Origin: Ailurus styani
Taxonomy: Eukaryota > Chordata > Mammalia > Carnivora > Ailuridae
Assembly (NCBI GenBank): GCA_002007465.1
Contig: LNAC01001238.1
Coordinates: 213,053 to 277,052 of the forward strand
Reading direction: 5' to 3'
DNA: 64,000 nucleotides
How positions within the stretch are numbered: position 1 is the first letter of the stretch; each line of letters opens with the position of its first letter. The position numbers were made by a program, and so were the translations under genes. Below the pieces are notes generated by a model. It ran no database searches, was not told where the DNA came from, and saw nothing but the letters and a program-made list of their open reading frames with translations. Shown piece after piece: positions 45,950-59,445 of the stretch.

Positions 45950-47255
45950 GTCAAAGTGAAAGACCCTTTTAAAAATTCTCCATTCCTTGTTCTCACTCCC
46001 TTTCCTTTTCCCTGGTAACCATTTTATTTGCTATTTGTGTCCCATTTACCTGTGTTCCTACACAGACTGTATTATTGTTTTGTTTTGTTTTCTCTGCATA
46101 TATTCTGGCTTTACATAAATGAGATTGTGTCGTAGCTCTCAGTCTGTTTTGTATTTTCTCACTTATCACTCTTTTTGAGATCTTTCCATGTTATCATGCA
46201 TATGTACTTCATTGCTTTTAACTGCTGCTTAGGTTTAATTGCAGATACAATCCATACCCCAGTCTTGTTCTCTGTCCTTACCACTTTAGTGCACATCTAT
46301 GAACTTCCAAATGCCTGCCTGTACATTTCACTCTCTGAGGCCTTTCTCTGGCCTCCAGACATCATATTTGCTGCCCACAGTGTGCCCAAAGTGCTAAGGA
46401 CTTTATACCTCTTAAGAGCAATTCTCAATCAATGACTGACCAGAGTTGGTGTATAAATTCCCTAGCAACATTTTCTCTTGGCTATATGGTATTCTAGGCC
46501 AGCTTCCAGTTTTTCCCCAAAGAGTTAAGCTTCAGTAGCCAGTTGTTGAATTAATAATCCAGTATTTTTTGGCTGCTCCTTTCCCTCTCTCGACACTTTT
46601 CTATTCTCCTACTTTTTTCCTATACATTTTCCCAAGTGTACCCTTGTCTCATGGTCTGCTTCCAGGTGATCCCAAAACTAAGAGTGTATTCCATCTTCTT
46701 CATTATGCTAACATATTACCCTAGTGATGGACTCCAGTGATGAACTCCAGATGATTTTACTCAATACAATATAATAAGTACCCTCAGACAAGTCCCTTTA
46801 TGAGATAATTTCTCTGGATTATATACATAGTGGCAGGATTGTTGGGTCACAGGGCTCATATGCAATTAGATTAAGCACTGATATATTCCTTTCCAGAGTG
46901 ATGCAAGTGATTTTTCTAGATCCTCCATCTTGGTCAGCCTTACTTTTTCCAGTTGATATAGTATTTGAGGCTTATTGATGTCTTAGTTTTAATTTCTTTA
47001 ATGACTAATGAATTGTAATCTCTTCACATGCTTTGAGTTTCCTGTTCTGTGAATTGTCTATTCATATCCTTTTCATATTTTTCTAATTACATCCCATTCA
47101 GGAGTTTCTTGCATTCTTGAGATGAGTTCCTTATCAAACTTAGACACTGCAAATATCCTCTCCCAAACTATTATCTATTAACTTTGTGGATGGTATCTAG
47201 TGTCATGTTTTGAACAGAAATCCATTTTTTTTTCAAAATAGTAACATACTGGCTT
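45950..47255 (-). mobile_element. Old L1 3' half, split by an unidentified insertion
   Basis: Segments 45950-46225 ('ggtaaccattttatttgcta', 'gagatctttccatgttatca') and 46735-47255 ('ggattgttgggtcacagggc', 'ttgatgtcttagttttaatt', 'cttttcatatttttctaatt') are successive parts of a complementary L1. The break occurs where the consensus would continue with the 'attccattgtatg' block. Confidence 0.75.
46226..46690. mobile_element. Unidentified insertion in the L1, LTR-like
   Basis: About 465 bp interrupting the L1. Phrases such as 'ggtattctaggccagcttcc', 'aaagagttaagcttcagtag' and 'tggtctgcttccaggtgatc' feel like the end of a dispersed LTR, but I cannot name it. Confidence 0.4.
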
Positions 47256-48955
47256 TATTTCAACCCTCAGACAATATAAGAACATGACCACTTCTGATAA
47301 TGACCATGCAAGTAACAAAGGAACAGAAAAAAATACTAACAACAATAAGAAATCTTTAACTTTGATCAATTATTCAATCAATCTATTACTATTTTACCTG
47401 TTATGTGTGTTTTGGGGGGTTATTTAAGTAGTCCCTTGTCACTACGAGGTCATAAAGATGCTTTCCTACATTATCTATCACGTTTAGAATTTTACATTTC
47501 ACACTTATATCTTTAATTATGTTAGTCACCCATGTTTATGACTTAAAAATTCCTAATTACTTGTTAACTTACATCTATATAGATTAATCAACTACACATC
47601 ATTAAAGGATATATGAGAATCAACCACAGCCACAGAACTTATTCTCAGTACTTTGGTGAGTACAACATTTGAATGATTCTTGTTCTTCGGTGAAGACCAC
47701 AGTTTTGAGCTTAAGTTATGCCAAAACTACTAGGTGACATTTTGGCTTCCCTGGTTTTGATCCCTGATGCTAGATGAATTACTCTATTAAGAAGGTCACT
47801 TTCTTTCCTTGACAAATTTGGGGTTTCTGGATCACTCCTTTAGGCTATTTTTTCTCTCTGTTGCCTCAAATGCAGCAACTAACTTTCTGATCCCCCTTAG
47901 AACCAAAGAGCAAACTATCTCCAAACAGAAAATGAGCTTTATCTGCTTGTTGTCATTAGGTTAGTCCATCAGACCAATTAGACTCTGGAGGTGTCCGCAG
48001 ATCATGGGATTCCCACCTATGCTTACATTGTTGCATTTCTGTGGAACTGTTGAGTCTGCCCTATTCCCAAATCTATAGTTCCAATAACAGGAAAAATAGA
48101 CACAGCCTCCTGAACAAAATCTGTTCATCTTGCTTTCATAGAGTGTATCTCAGTCTGTTTCTTTCTCTCAAGAGAAAAAATAGACTTTTAAGAAATTGGT
48201 CATAAAGGGCTAGAATTTTCTTTTAAACATCCTACCAGATTTCAAATAGATCAGCCAGGATGCAGCAATAAATATTATGCAAATACAATGATACACGCTC
48301 TAAATTGTAGGATAGATTAGGGTATTTAATATGAATGCTTTTATTCTTTAAATAATAAAATATATATGAAAGAAAACAGTAGATAGAAAGTTTAAATTAC
48401 AGAATTATATTTAAGTACTGGGTAGAAATTTAGACCTCATATATTCAAATCCATCATATTGGGATTATAGTGAGATCACTGTGGGAGCTTATTAAAATAA
48501 AGTAAATAAAATTAAAAATAAATAATAAAATAATCATTAATCTTAATATAATAATTAATATGATAATAATTAAGAAAATAATGAATAATAATTAATATAA
48601 TTATAACAAAAGTAAACATTAAATTAAATTTTAAAAATCCCTGGTCACCAACACCAGGGATTCCAACTCAGTCATAGTCTTCGTTGTAGATGGATTGTAA
48701 CCAGCTAAGTGTATTTATCTAGTCAGTTCAAACCACTCATAGATGAGAAAACAAGAGTAAACAAAATGCATCTTATGTCAAGACAGATAATTACCTACTC
48801 AACACCCATCTGTCTTTCTTCCTTACTTGCAGGTAAAATACTTTATTTCCTAGCCTCGCACATGTAAGGGTCATCGTGTGACACAATCCTAGTCAATGAG
48901 ACGTAACAGAAGCTTCTGGTAGGGCTTCTCAAAAAAGAAAATCCTTGACACATGA
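47256..48955. other. About 1.7 kb unclassified
   Basis: No repeat family or gene recognised apart from the AT-rich tract at 48490-48640. Confidence 0.4.
48490..48640. repeat. AT-only low-complexity tract
   Basis: AATAATAAT/ATTAAT permutations with almost no G or C, likely easily melted DNA. Confidence 0.9.
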
Positions 48956-48972
48956 CCAATTTTGGATTCCTT

Positions 48973-49178
48973 TTTTTTTTTAAAGATTTATTTATTTATT
49001 TGAGAGAGAGAGCATGCGAGCAGGGGGAGGGGTAGAGGGAGAGGGAGAGAGAAAGAATCTCAAGTTGACTCCACACTGTGTGCTAAGTCCCACACCGGGT
49101 TCCATCTCACAATCTGAGACAAAGAGCTGAGCTGAAATCAAAAGTCAGATGCTCAACTGACTGAACCACCAGGAGCCT
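48973..49178 (-). mobile_element. CanSINE, diverged
   Basis: TTTTAAAGATTTATTTATTT tail complement, GAGAGAGAGAGC arm and a decayed head. CCAATTTTGGATTCCTT (48956-48972) and CCAATTTGTGTTTCTT (49179-49194) flank it. Confidence 0.92.
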
Positions 49179-49194
49179 CCAATTTGTGTTTCTT

Positions 49195-51831
49195 AAGCTC
49201 ATTTTCTTTTCCACTATATATATTTATATAGTTTTTTCCTTTTTATCATGCACTCTTCTATCTTTTACTGCACAGATATGATGGTGATAGATCCAGTACC
49301 TATCAAATGAACATGAGAATAAGCTCTAAACCATAAAGAAAGCCAAGCACAAAGACAGAAGGAGTCTTGGTGCCTGTGATATCATACTACTGTAATAACT
49401 GTGGACAGCTTACTCCTCAAGCTCTTATTAAATCAGAGCAGCAGGTGATAACAATTTCTTAGATACAAATGCTTAGAATTTCCTTTGTGAAACTGTACAT
49501 GTGCATTTCTGGGCATCTGTGCATACGTTTGCACATTTACACATAGACACACTATCAGTGGACCTGAGCAAGGATCAAGGGTACCAATACACTCAAAATA
49601 TAAACATCCACAGCCTTTTTTTCTAGGGGCTCTCACACACAAGTGAATGAAGGGCACTGAATTAATGAAAGCTCTGATAGTCGCAATTAATAGAAAGGCA
49701 ACTTATAAGTGAGAAGTTCAAGGATGAGCTTCTTTAAGTCATGATTTGATTCAAGACCTTACATGATGTCATCAGGATGTTATCTTTCCTTCTCACTGTA
49801 TCAGTCTGCTTTCCTCTATTCTTTGGCTCATAACCCTTCAAGGGATCAAATATTCACACCTACATCATCTAAGTTCAAAATCTAATGAAAATAGAACATG
49901 CCTACTTTTTTCCCAATGGTTGCAGTAAATGTTTGTGACTAATCTACACTGGTCTTGATAAAATCATGTTCACATTTCTGAACAAATAACTGTCAACAAG
50001 ATAAATCCGGGTCTGGTCATGTACCCACCACTGGAATCAGATTAATGAATTAACCCTATCCAAACAATATGTACTGAGATTTTAGAAAGAGTTTTTTTTA
50101 CAAAGAAAAGAAGGATGTTGTTATCATGAAATGTATGTGTTAGGGAGAGGGTGTCAGGATGAATACTGGGCAGATTAAAAAAAAAAAAAGATGTCCACCA
50201 CATCACACCTTGACCATTCTGTCATAAGCACAAGGTAAGTAATAAGACAGGAAAGTCAGGGACAACTTAGCCCCACAAGACTTTATCCTGTGTCTCTTCT
50301 CAAATGGTACTAGCTCATAGAATTCTTGAGTTCTAGGTCTAGTTTACCACTTACAAATAAAAGCTTTAAACTTTAAGAATAACCACTAACAGATGCATCA
50401 GGAATACTAGGCCAAAAGTTTCAGAAGGAATTTGCTGTGACTTATCTTTCCTTAATGTACTTTTCAGTGCAGTGATCTTACAGACTTCCATCATGGCTCA
50501 TGGTAAGAGGTCAGGATAATAATCCAAAATAACATGTTGAAAGTACATATGCATCTGTCCATGTATGTGTACCCAAATACAATAAAATTATGTCAATAGA
50601 CATATGTGTATATATAAAATCTGTGACTATAAAATATTAACATATATCTAGCACTCTAGCACTAGCACCTAGCATGAAGCCTGAAAAACAATAGAAACTC
50701 AATAAATATTTGATGAGTGAATGAACAAATGAATGAGAGAAAATGAGGCTGAATGTCTTTGAATTATCTCTCCAGGTTATTCAGGTGATATAGGTACACA
50801 GGAAAACAATCTGTTAGGTTACTTTGACAGCTGAGAGAGCTCTGTATTCCTAACTCAAACCCTGACTCAGCTGACAAGATATTATAAATAAATCAACTTA
50901 AAGTTTTTCTTTTTTTTTTCCACTTAGAGAACACAGTGGTAAACAAAAACATTTATCAAATATAGAGTCATAAATATCAAGGTAGCTATATTTTGCATTA
51001 ATGACTAAATCCAACCTTATCATTATAATGCTTGAATAAGCTCAATAGAAGCATAGAATTCATAAAAAGGCAGAAAAGGAATAGCAAAACAAGGTATGGT
51101 AAATATAGATGAATAGTGTATCTTTTAATGATTGTATTTCTCACTAGGGCCACATGAAAAACAGTAATATACAGAAAACGCTACATTTCACAATGTTCCA
51201 AAGGACAGTACATCACCATCAATTCCAATTCATTCCTGCAACAAAGAATTACAGTGGCACACATGGCTTTACTCTGCTTCTTTCTAAGATGTCGGTTACT
51301 TAATATTTATCTTCTATCAATCATTATTTATTTTCTTTATCTCTTTGTAGATTAACTTCCATTTCCATAAATTTAAGTTTAGAATTATTATGGTAGGCAT
51401 AGGCATTAATGTGGTATTTAACAATATAAAGAAATATCATTATTTTCTTCTCTATCCTTACCATGAGATTGGGATCATTAACTCAGGTTTTATCTCTGTT
51501 TATTTCATTTATTAATGCTACTGGTTCAAGTAAACTGCTTTCAGCATGGAGTTTTAGAAGATGATGAAGTATTAAAAAATCAGAATACTAAAAAGAGTAT
51601 TAAAATTATCCATGAGGCAGTTTCAAATGTATTAAGCTATATTTTATATATGCATATGCATATATCTATGTTTATGTGTGTGTAAGAAGGAGAAAAAACT
51701 TGAGAACAAATGTTCTTTATCTGGAAGGAAAATAGAAATGTTATCTATAGGTGATGAAATTGTGACTTCAAATGTATGCTTTACTCTTTCATTTTTCCTA
51801 ATTTTTTGCTATAAGTATTCACCATGTAATG
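49195..51831. other. About 2.6 kb largely unclassified
   Basis: Apart from an L2/MIR tail (50645-50745) no repeat or gene is recognised. It is one of the longer repeat-poor parts of the window. Confidence 0.4.
50645..50745 (+). mobile_element. L2 or MIR 3' tail
   Basis: 'agcacctagcatgaagcctg' then 'actcaataaatatttgatga' and 'gtgaatgaacaaatgaatga' match the shared L2/MIR 3' end. Confidence 0.6.
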
Positions 51832-51842
51832 AGGAAGACAAT

Positions 51843-52043
51843 TTTTTTTTAAGATTTATACATTTATTTTAGAGACAGAGAGTGGTGGGGGTGAGGCAAA
51901 GGCAAAGGGAGAGAGAGAATGTTAAGCAGGCTGGATGCCCAGCACAGAGCCTGATGCAGGACTCCATCTCACAAGTCTGAGATCATGACCTGAACCAAAA
52001 CCAATAGTTGGGTGCTTAACTAACTGAGCCACTCAGGTACCCT
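51843..52043 (-). mobile_element. CanSINE (1 of 3 in a row)
   Basis: TTTTTTTTTAAGATTTATAC to GAGCCACTCAGGTACCC. Duplication AGGAAGACAAT / AAGAAGACAAT (51832-51842, 52044-52054). Confidence 0.94.
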
Positions 52044-52079
52044 AAGAAGACAATATTTCTAATGTAATATGTAATATAT

Positions 52080-52274
52080 ATTTATTTATTTAATATTTTA
52101 TTTATTTGTCAGAGAGAGATTGAGAGAGTACAAGCAGGGGAGAACAGCAGGCAGAGGGAGAAACAGGCTCCCCACTGAGCAGGGAGCCCAATGTGGGACT
52201 CCATCCCAGGACCCTGGGATCATGACCTAAGCCAAAGGCAGATGCTCAACCGACTGAGCCACCCAGGCGTCCCT
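52080..52274 (-). mobile_element. CanSINE (2 of 3 in a row)
   Basis: TTTATTTATTTAATATTTTA to GAGCCACCCAGGCGTCCC, with a well-kept body. Target duplication not clear because the left flank is TA-rich. Confidence 0.94.
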
Positions 52275-52357
52275 GGAATACATAACACTTAGTCCTAAAT
52301 ATCCTTAGACTCTCTCAACAGCCTCATTGAAAAAAATACAATCCATTGATCCTTCTT

Positions 52358-52549
52358 ATTTATTTATTAAGATTTTACTAATTTATTTGAGAGAGAGAGA
52401 GAATGACAGAGAGCACAGAAGGAGAGTGAGAGGGAGAAGCAGACTCTCCACTGAGCAGGGAGTCCTATGCAGGGCTCAATCCCAGGACTCTGAGATCATG
52501 ACCTGAGCTGAAGGCAGACATTTCACTGACTGAGTCACCCAGGCACCCC
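52358..52549 (-). mobile_element. CanSINE (3 of 3 in a row)
   Basis: TTATTTATTTATTAAGATTT to GAGTCACCCAGGCACCCC. Target duplication not clear. Confidence 0.94.
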
Positions 52550-52589
52550 AATTTATATTTTTTATTCTGTGGTTAATAAATTAATAAAA

Positions 52590-54968
52590 AAATAAAGGAT
52601 TGAAAGATAAAACATGATGGTGGAACATAATGGAGATGAAAATAGACTCAGAAAAAAACAAAACAAAACAAAACTGTGGGATAATAACAAGAGGTCCTAA
52701 TCTTCATATTATTGGAAAAATAGAAGGGTGAAGCATTGGGACTGAAAAAGTTTTTGAAGAAAAAATGGCCGGAAACTCCCCAAATTCGGCAAATATAAAC
52801 CTAAAGATACAAGAAGCTGAGTATACTCCAAGAGGATATATCTAAAAAAAATCCGAGCCAAGACACACGGTAGTTAAACTTTTAAAAAGTAAAAAGATCT
52901 TAAAAGCAGACAGAGTGAAATGATGCATTACCAAAAGGCAAAGGCCAATTGAATGACAGATTTCTCATCTGAAAGCATGGAGGCCAAAAGTAAGTGGTAC
53001 GATATTTTGTAAGTTTATGACCAAAAATGTCAACTGAATTCTCTGGCAAAACTATTGTTTAGGAATGAAGGCGAAAGAAAACCATTATCAAATAAAGGAA
53101 AATTTAGAGACTCTGTTGCTAGCAGATCTTTCTTTAAAGACTGACTAGAGAAAGTTCTTCAAACAAAAAGAAAATAACAAAAGAGGAAATCTAGGAGCAT
53201 CAGGAAGAAAGAAACGACAGAAAGAGCAGAATTATGGACACGTATAATAGACTACCTTTCTCCTCATGAGTTCTATAAATCACGTTTGAAATGAAAAGAA
53301 AAATTACAACACCATCTGATACCCAAGACAATGGTATTTCAAATGGGGAAGAAAAAGGATCTAAATGAACTATGGTGTATCAAAATTTGTGAGACACAGT
53401 TAAAGCAGTGCAGAGAGAGAAATTTATAGCACTAAGTTCTTACATTGAAAATGAGGAAATATTTCAAATGAATAACCTAAGTTTCTACCTTAAAAAACTA
53501 GAAAAAGAAGATCAAGGGTAGCCTAAACCAAGTAGAGGAAAGGACATAATAAAGCGTAGAAATCAATGGAAGTTAAAAATAAGGAAACAACAGAGAAGAT
53601 CAATGAAGTAGAAAATTTTTTTTTCAAAAAACTTAATAAAATTGAGAAATCCATAGTAAAAATTTAAAAAATAAAAAGAAAGAAAACATAAATTACCAAT
53701 ATCAGAAATGAAATAAAGAGTATCACTATAGAGTGTACGGTCATTAAAAGGTAATAGGAAAATACTGCAAATAACTTTGTGCTCATGATTTTGACAATTT
53801 AGAAGAAATAGACCAAGTCTTCAAAAATCACAAACTACTCAACCAAAATGAAATGGTCAATCTGAATAGCCCAACAACAATCAGAATTTAATTATGAATT
53901 AAATTCATAATTTAAAAGTTCTCCCAAAAGGAATATATAGGCCCACTTTGTCCCCCAAGAACCATTAAGACCGATTTACATATTTTATTTCAGAAAATAG
54001 AAGAGGAGGGAACTCACTGTAGGCCAGCATTACCCAAATTAATACCCAACCAGAAAAATACTGCAAAAAAGAGAAAATTACAAAGAACTCGACCCCCAAA
54101 TCCTCAACGATTACCAAACCAAATTCAAATCCAACAATATGTGGAAGGAAGTATACACCATGAATAAATGGGATTTATTCTAGGTATGCAAGGCTATTCA
54201 AATTTAGAAATAAATCATTACAATCAATATAATACACCTTATCAAAAAGCTAAAGCTTTATATTAGCATATCAGTTGCATCAAAAATAAAAACTTGACAA
54301 AATTCATACCTATTCAAAACAAACATTCTCATAAAAACAGGACTAGAGAGAAACTTTCACAACTTGATAAAGAATCACTACCAAAAAACCCTAGAGTTGA
54401 CATTACACTTAACTGTGAAAGACTGAATGCTTTCCCAGTAAGATTAAACACCGGGGAAATATTTTTTGCTTTCATCACTATTATTCAACATCATGTTGGA
54501 AGTTCTAGCCAGAACAACAGGGCAAGAAAATCAACAAAAGCATATAGATTGTATGGGTTGTATGGGAAGAAATAAACCTTGCAAAGGACATAAAATAAAA
54601 TAAAATAAAAATTGCAAAGGACATAAAAAATCCCAAATAATCTAAAAGCAAACAAATGAAAAATCTTATAAAACTAAGTGTGCTCAACAATGTCACAGGT
54701 TATAAAACCAACACACAGAAACATTCTCATCTCTCTCTATATAATAATGAACATGCAGAAACTAAAATTAAAAGCATAGTACCATTTACATCAGTTGCAA
54801 AAAATTAAATAATTGGGTATATCCTTAGAAAGTATATACTGTATGTGCATTGGATATGTATGCTAAAAGTTATGAAGTGCTGATGAAAAAATTCAAAGAA
54901 GACCTAAATAAATGGGGAGACATTTCCTGTTCATGGATTGGTAGACTCAACACGATGAAGATATACAT
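52590..54968 (+). mobile_element. Decayed L1 (inter-ORF and ORF2 region), about 2.4 kb
   Basis: The order 'aacataatggagatgaaaat', 'aaactccccaaattcggcaa', 'gatttctcatctgaaagcat', 'acagttaaagcagtgcagag', 'gaaatttatagcactaagtt', 'aaactagaaaaagaagatca', 'gggatttattctaggtatgc' and 'atgttggaagttctagccag' follows L1M/HAL1-type sequence. It runs from upstream of ORF2 into the reverse transcriptase region. Riddled with stops; the frame at 54294-54575 is a surviving fragment. Ends where the LTR at 54970 begins. Confidence 0.88.
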
Positions 54969-54969
54969 T

Positions 54970-55225
54970 TGTCTTGCTTCATAGACAGTTGTTTCTTGTT
55001 ATATGCTCACATGGCAGATGGGTAAGGGAGGTCTTATAAGGGCACTAATTCCATTCATTCCAACCTCATGACCTAATCCCAGAGACACAGTACATGAGGG
55101 CTCCACCCTCACAGCCTCCCAAAGGTAGCACCCCCTAATGCCACCACACTGGGCGTTAGTTTTCAACATATGAATTTTTTTTTGAGGGAGGCACAAACAT
55201 TCAGTCTATTGCACTGTCTTGAAGA
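54970..55225 (-). mobile_element. MaLR-type LTR fragment (MLT1-like)
   Basis: Complementary order 'cttataagggcactaattcc', 'cctcatgacctaatcccaga', 'gagggctccaccctcacagc', 'tcaacatatgaattttttt' and 'ggcacaaacattcagtctat' is the 3'-complement half of an MLT1-like LTR; the remainder is missing or unrecognisable. Confidence 0.8.
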
Positions 55226-56129
55226 AGTCCAAGTTTGATGTATCATCAAGTCAATGTTCTGTCTTGGTAACCAAGAGTAATATCACCCTTTATAGCCAGA
55301 CAAGAGTGACCTTACCCTAGATCTTCTGTTATAGATAGTCCTTTTCTAGTCTTTCTCCTGCCACATCCCACCCTGCAGGGTGAAGAGTCCAGGAGGTTTA
55401 GGAGATACACCTATCAATAGCCTGCATCCCCACCTTTTAGAACATGATGTTGGTACTTGGCCCCACTGTACAATCCCAAGGTATATGTGAGCTTCTTCCT
55501 TGCTCTATTTTGAAGGCAGACTGCACTGAACGTGCCCATCCTAGTCCCTGGAGTGCCATCCCCAACTGTGGACCAAGTCTGGTTGTACATACAGAAAGAT
55601 TCCACGTAGGCATGCAAAGCTCCTCATGGTACAAGAGACAGCCTGAGATAGGCAAGGAAGGAGGATGGGTGACAGGCCACAGTTTGATTCTTTCTGTACC
55701 CCTATGTTTTACCATGAGACTTCAAAGACCTTACAAAGAATTCAAAGAGCATTTTCAATTTTAACTTGACATTCCTAATCTATTGAAGGTATATTTATTA
55801 AACTAAAATGATAGAACATACATCTCATACCTTGTTAGCTTTCTTATATAACTTTTAAGCATTTAGAACTATGGCATGATAGGATTCTTGGTATATTGTC
55901 TAGGGGACTCTTCAGCCCCTCTGCTATGAGTGACAAGTCTAGGCAGCAGGCGTGTGCTCCCTTCCCTAGACACAGCAACCAGAGGATCAACCTAAAATAC
56001 CGTAACTATGATAATCCTTCTAGGAAATCCTCTTACAATTTTAGTCAATAATTCTAGATTTGAAGATTCTGGAGAGGAAGGAATGACATGATCTTCTGAA
56101 TTCAATAGCCTACAGATCCAGATACATAA
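55226..56129. other. Unclassified sequence
   Basis: Slightly less AT-rich, with overlapping frames on both strands at 55414-55764 (up to 106 residues) that share no recognised domain. It may include the decayed remainder of an old repeat. Confidence 0.4.
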
Positions 56130-56340
56130 AAACAATAATGGTTACCGTATACCAGAGGCCATATTACGTGCTTTACATGAATTACCTTATGTCATCCTCA
56201 CAACAGCTACATAAATGATGTGCAATTAACCTTATTATACAGATGAGGAAGCCAAGGCTCAGAAGGTATGTTCCAGATCATATAGGTAAAAGGAAACAGA
56301 ATGCAATTCTTACTTCAAGGCCAGTGCTCATAGCTATCAC
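56130..56340 (-). mobile_element. MIR SINE
   Basis: 'acgtgctttacatgaattac', 'gtcatcctcacaacagctac' and 'acagatgaggaagccaaggc' are the complement of MIR. Confidence 0.75.
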
Positions 56341-58939
56341 TTGTTTGGCAAGAGATCTCTCTAGAGTCAGGTGTCATATTCCCTTAAGTGCTGGATTAGA
56401 GGAAATGTTTCCTTTGAAAAGGCCACAGCACTCTAGGGAGACATTTATGCTAGGGTAGATCTCCAAAATCTATTCCAACTCTAAGTTTATCAACTTAGCC
56501 TTATGTTATTATTAGAAATGTGATTTCTAAGTCCTTATCAGTTACTGCTACCAAATCCAAAAGAAGGGAAAACACCAAGGAATAAGGATTTAGAATATCA
56601 GATGAAAGATATGAATCAGTAATGAGATTTATAGATATAAGAGAGAAAAAATCTTAAAGGAAAACATAAGGAAACTCCATGGAGACTATCAGTCTACAAC
56701 CTGGTCTGACAGTTTTACATTGCACCATAATTTAATAGAATGGAGGAATGCAGTTTCTAAAGTGTTTATATTAAAGTACTCATGAATAATCAAATCATCT
56801 TCATTTTAGATGGTCACATATTCTATTTACCTTATTTTATGGCCTTCCGAATGGTGAGAGGACAAGGACTAGATGTTGTTAAGTCAACTTAAAAGCAACT
56901 GCTTAAGTTGTTTAAGATTTAAATAATTCCTCTTTTGTGAGAACTGAAAAACCACTGGTGAGTACATCAAGGAAGGAAGACATCTATGAAGGCATGAAAC
57001 ATCACTCAGAAATGATTGCCTTCTAGTTAACACTTCATGTGACAATTTGGCTTCTAAGGGAGTTGGCTATATGGTTTAGTACACTATTTTGTCAATTTTA
57101 TGCAGAAAATAATATATTCAACTGCTACAGTATAGCACTGTATAAATATCTCAGTATCTCCATGTTAGAAGTACATGACCAATAATCTTCCAAAAAATGT
57201 GTATGTTAATTTGCCATTGAACAAATGATACAACCCTATAAAAAAAAAAGCCAAAACTTTTCTTTCCTAGCTTTACTTTACAGATAGAATAATATTGTGC
57301 CATGCCATCTAGTATTATTACTCACATAAAATTTTCTTCTAGGATGAAAATGTAAGGTGAATGATAAGTTTCCTTCCGAGCTGGCATCCTCACCACAGAA
57401 GATAAACCTCTAATACACCGTAAAATCACAAACTGCCTAATGTAATAAATTTCTTTTCCGGATAGCATTATCTTTCACCTACTTATTTCTTCCATCTTTC
57501 ATCCATGGAGTTTTACATTATTTTCACATTGTATACAATGAGCAAGTCACACTTCATAACTAAACAATCTTTGCCCTTGACAAATCTATTAACCACAAAA
57601 AGTGAGACCCAGGCTTTCAGCTGGTCATCATTTGTCCTCTTAGATATCATGCACACGTGAGCTCCCACCCATGAGCACATGCATTCTACCTAATTCTATA
57701 TACCCCAGGTTTGTCGGACTTTGCACCTTTTGTCTACTATATTTTACGTTTTATTGCTTTTAGACAGAAAGTATGTAGAATTCACAAACTTCAAGAATTT
57801 CATATATATAGTGTCTTTTCAGTTTGCCAAACTACCCTGTGAAATATTTTCCTTTCCAAATCCCCAAGTAAATTTTAAAATCCACATTTGCCTCCTTGCA
57901 TGTCAAAAAAACTCCCTTAAATCATTCAACAACACATATTTCCAACTACCAAACATAAATATATAAATACGTATATGTACAGACATACACACACACATGT
58001 ATACACATCCACATATAAATATGCGTATTAGAGGCAGCAAACTCACCTTTGCATTTGCTGATGCAACTTATTCCACATTTATTTTCAGTCCATATCAACA
58101 CAGGTTTTCTTTTTTTCATCTAAAGCCAAACAAAACACAAGACAATAAATTTAGAGTCTCCTGCTTATATTCCAAAAAATTATCCCGTGAAAGATGACAA
58201 TGAGGTTTTACTCCTCTAGAGAAAGAAACCAATCTCTAAAATAATGTCCTAGGAAATGGCTTTTTCCTAGGATTTTCTTCTCTATTTTTACAAAGGAAAA
58301 ATAATACAAATAGGAGAGGCACTTGAGTAAATCAAATGGTAGGAAGGTTCCACATTAGGCACACTTTTCTTTTCCTGTTTAGAAAAGAAAAGTTTTCTTT
58401 TAAGCTGTAAATATTGCAGAATACTCAGAAAGGCATTTATCCACCCTTGTATTTTTTCCTGAAAATTTTAAGTGTCTTTTCTAGGGCTTGGTGATTACTT
58501 GAATAATCATAATAATCATGACCACACCTAAGAGTATTTTTAGTGAATACGAAATAACTTGAAAGAACTGGATCTTCAAATAACTGATCTTGAAATGATT
58601 CTTGAAATAACCGAATCTTTATGTGTAAGAGAAATTTAAACCCCCGACACCTTCTAATGTTAATTTACATTAAATTAATCACACTAATTATAATCATAAT
58701 CCATTAATCTCAACTGAAAATGCAAACACCTGTCAAGGACACTGTGTCTGTTGTTTATGGAGAGGTAACATGAGGCAGACTTTGCACCAATACAGCTACA
58801 TTTAAATCCTTTGTAAAACCAGGAGAAAAACAGAGATGAACTTTCATTTAATTATCACAAAATCCAGAAAACTCTCAGAAATGCTCGTGCAACTCTTTTT
58901 CTAACCGTACACTAGAACAGAGGCTTGTTTTTAATAGTT
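56341..58939. other. About 2.6 kb without recognised features
   Basis: AT-rich, no SINE or L1. A CA/TA-rich patch lies at 57955-58030. Frames at 57721-57966 and 57997-58197 are short, low complexity and unsupported. Confidence 0.4.
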
Positions 58940-58944
58940 CTAAG

Positions 58945-59165
58945 ATTCACAGATTTTGGAATTCAGAGTCAGACAACTTGAGTTCAAGACCTGGTCCTTG
59001 CTGATTGACCAAGAGCAAATTATTTAATATCCGAGGCCTGCTTCCCTGTGTATAAAGTGGGCTTTTACAGTTTTGTGATGACTAACAATTACCACATGTG
59101 TGAAGCGTTTAGCACCACCCATTTCTGGCTCATGGCACCTGTTCAATAAATATCACTATAGCTGC
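58945..59165 (+). mobile_element. MIR SINE, nearly complete
   Basis: 'ttggaattcagagtcagaca', 'acttgagttcaagacctggt', 'ctgcttccctgtgtataaag' and 'cacctgttcaataaatatca' are in MIR order over about 220 bp. Confidence 0.8.
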
Positions 59166-59344
59166 TTCTGTACTTGCTGAGGCCATAGAACCTTTGCTCT
59201 TTCTGTTAGATACATGAAGATTTTACTCGATATAGTTCAAAAGATGTGGGGTTTTTTTGATTGACAAAATCAGAGCATCAAGTGTAAAGACAAAGGAACC
59301 ATGGTACTCTCCCACCATGTTTGATAAGTGATCTTTCTTGGCCT

Positions 59345-59445
59345 TCCCACCAGCTATTTGAAATAGGTATTAATGCTGCCTTTGTTTAGACAAGGCAATA
59401 TACGTGGTCACACAGCTCAGTAAAGGGCAGAGCTTGGATTCCTAT
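59345..59445 (-). mobile_element. MIR fragment
   Basis: 'gacaaggcaatatacgtggt' and 'cacacagctcagtaaagggc' with 'agagcttggattcctatc' match part of the MIR complement. Confidence 0.55.
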
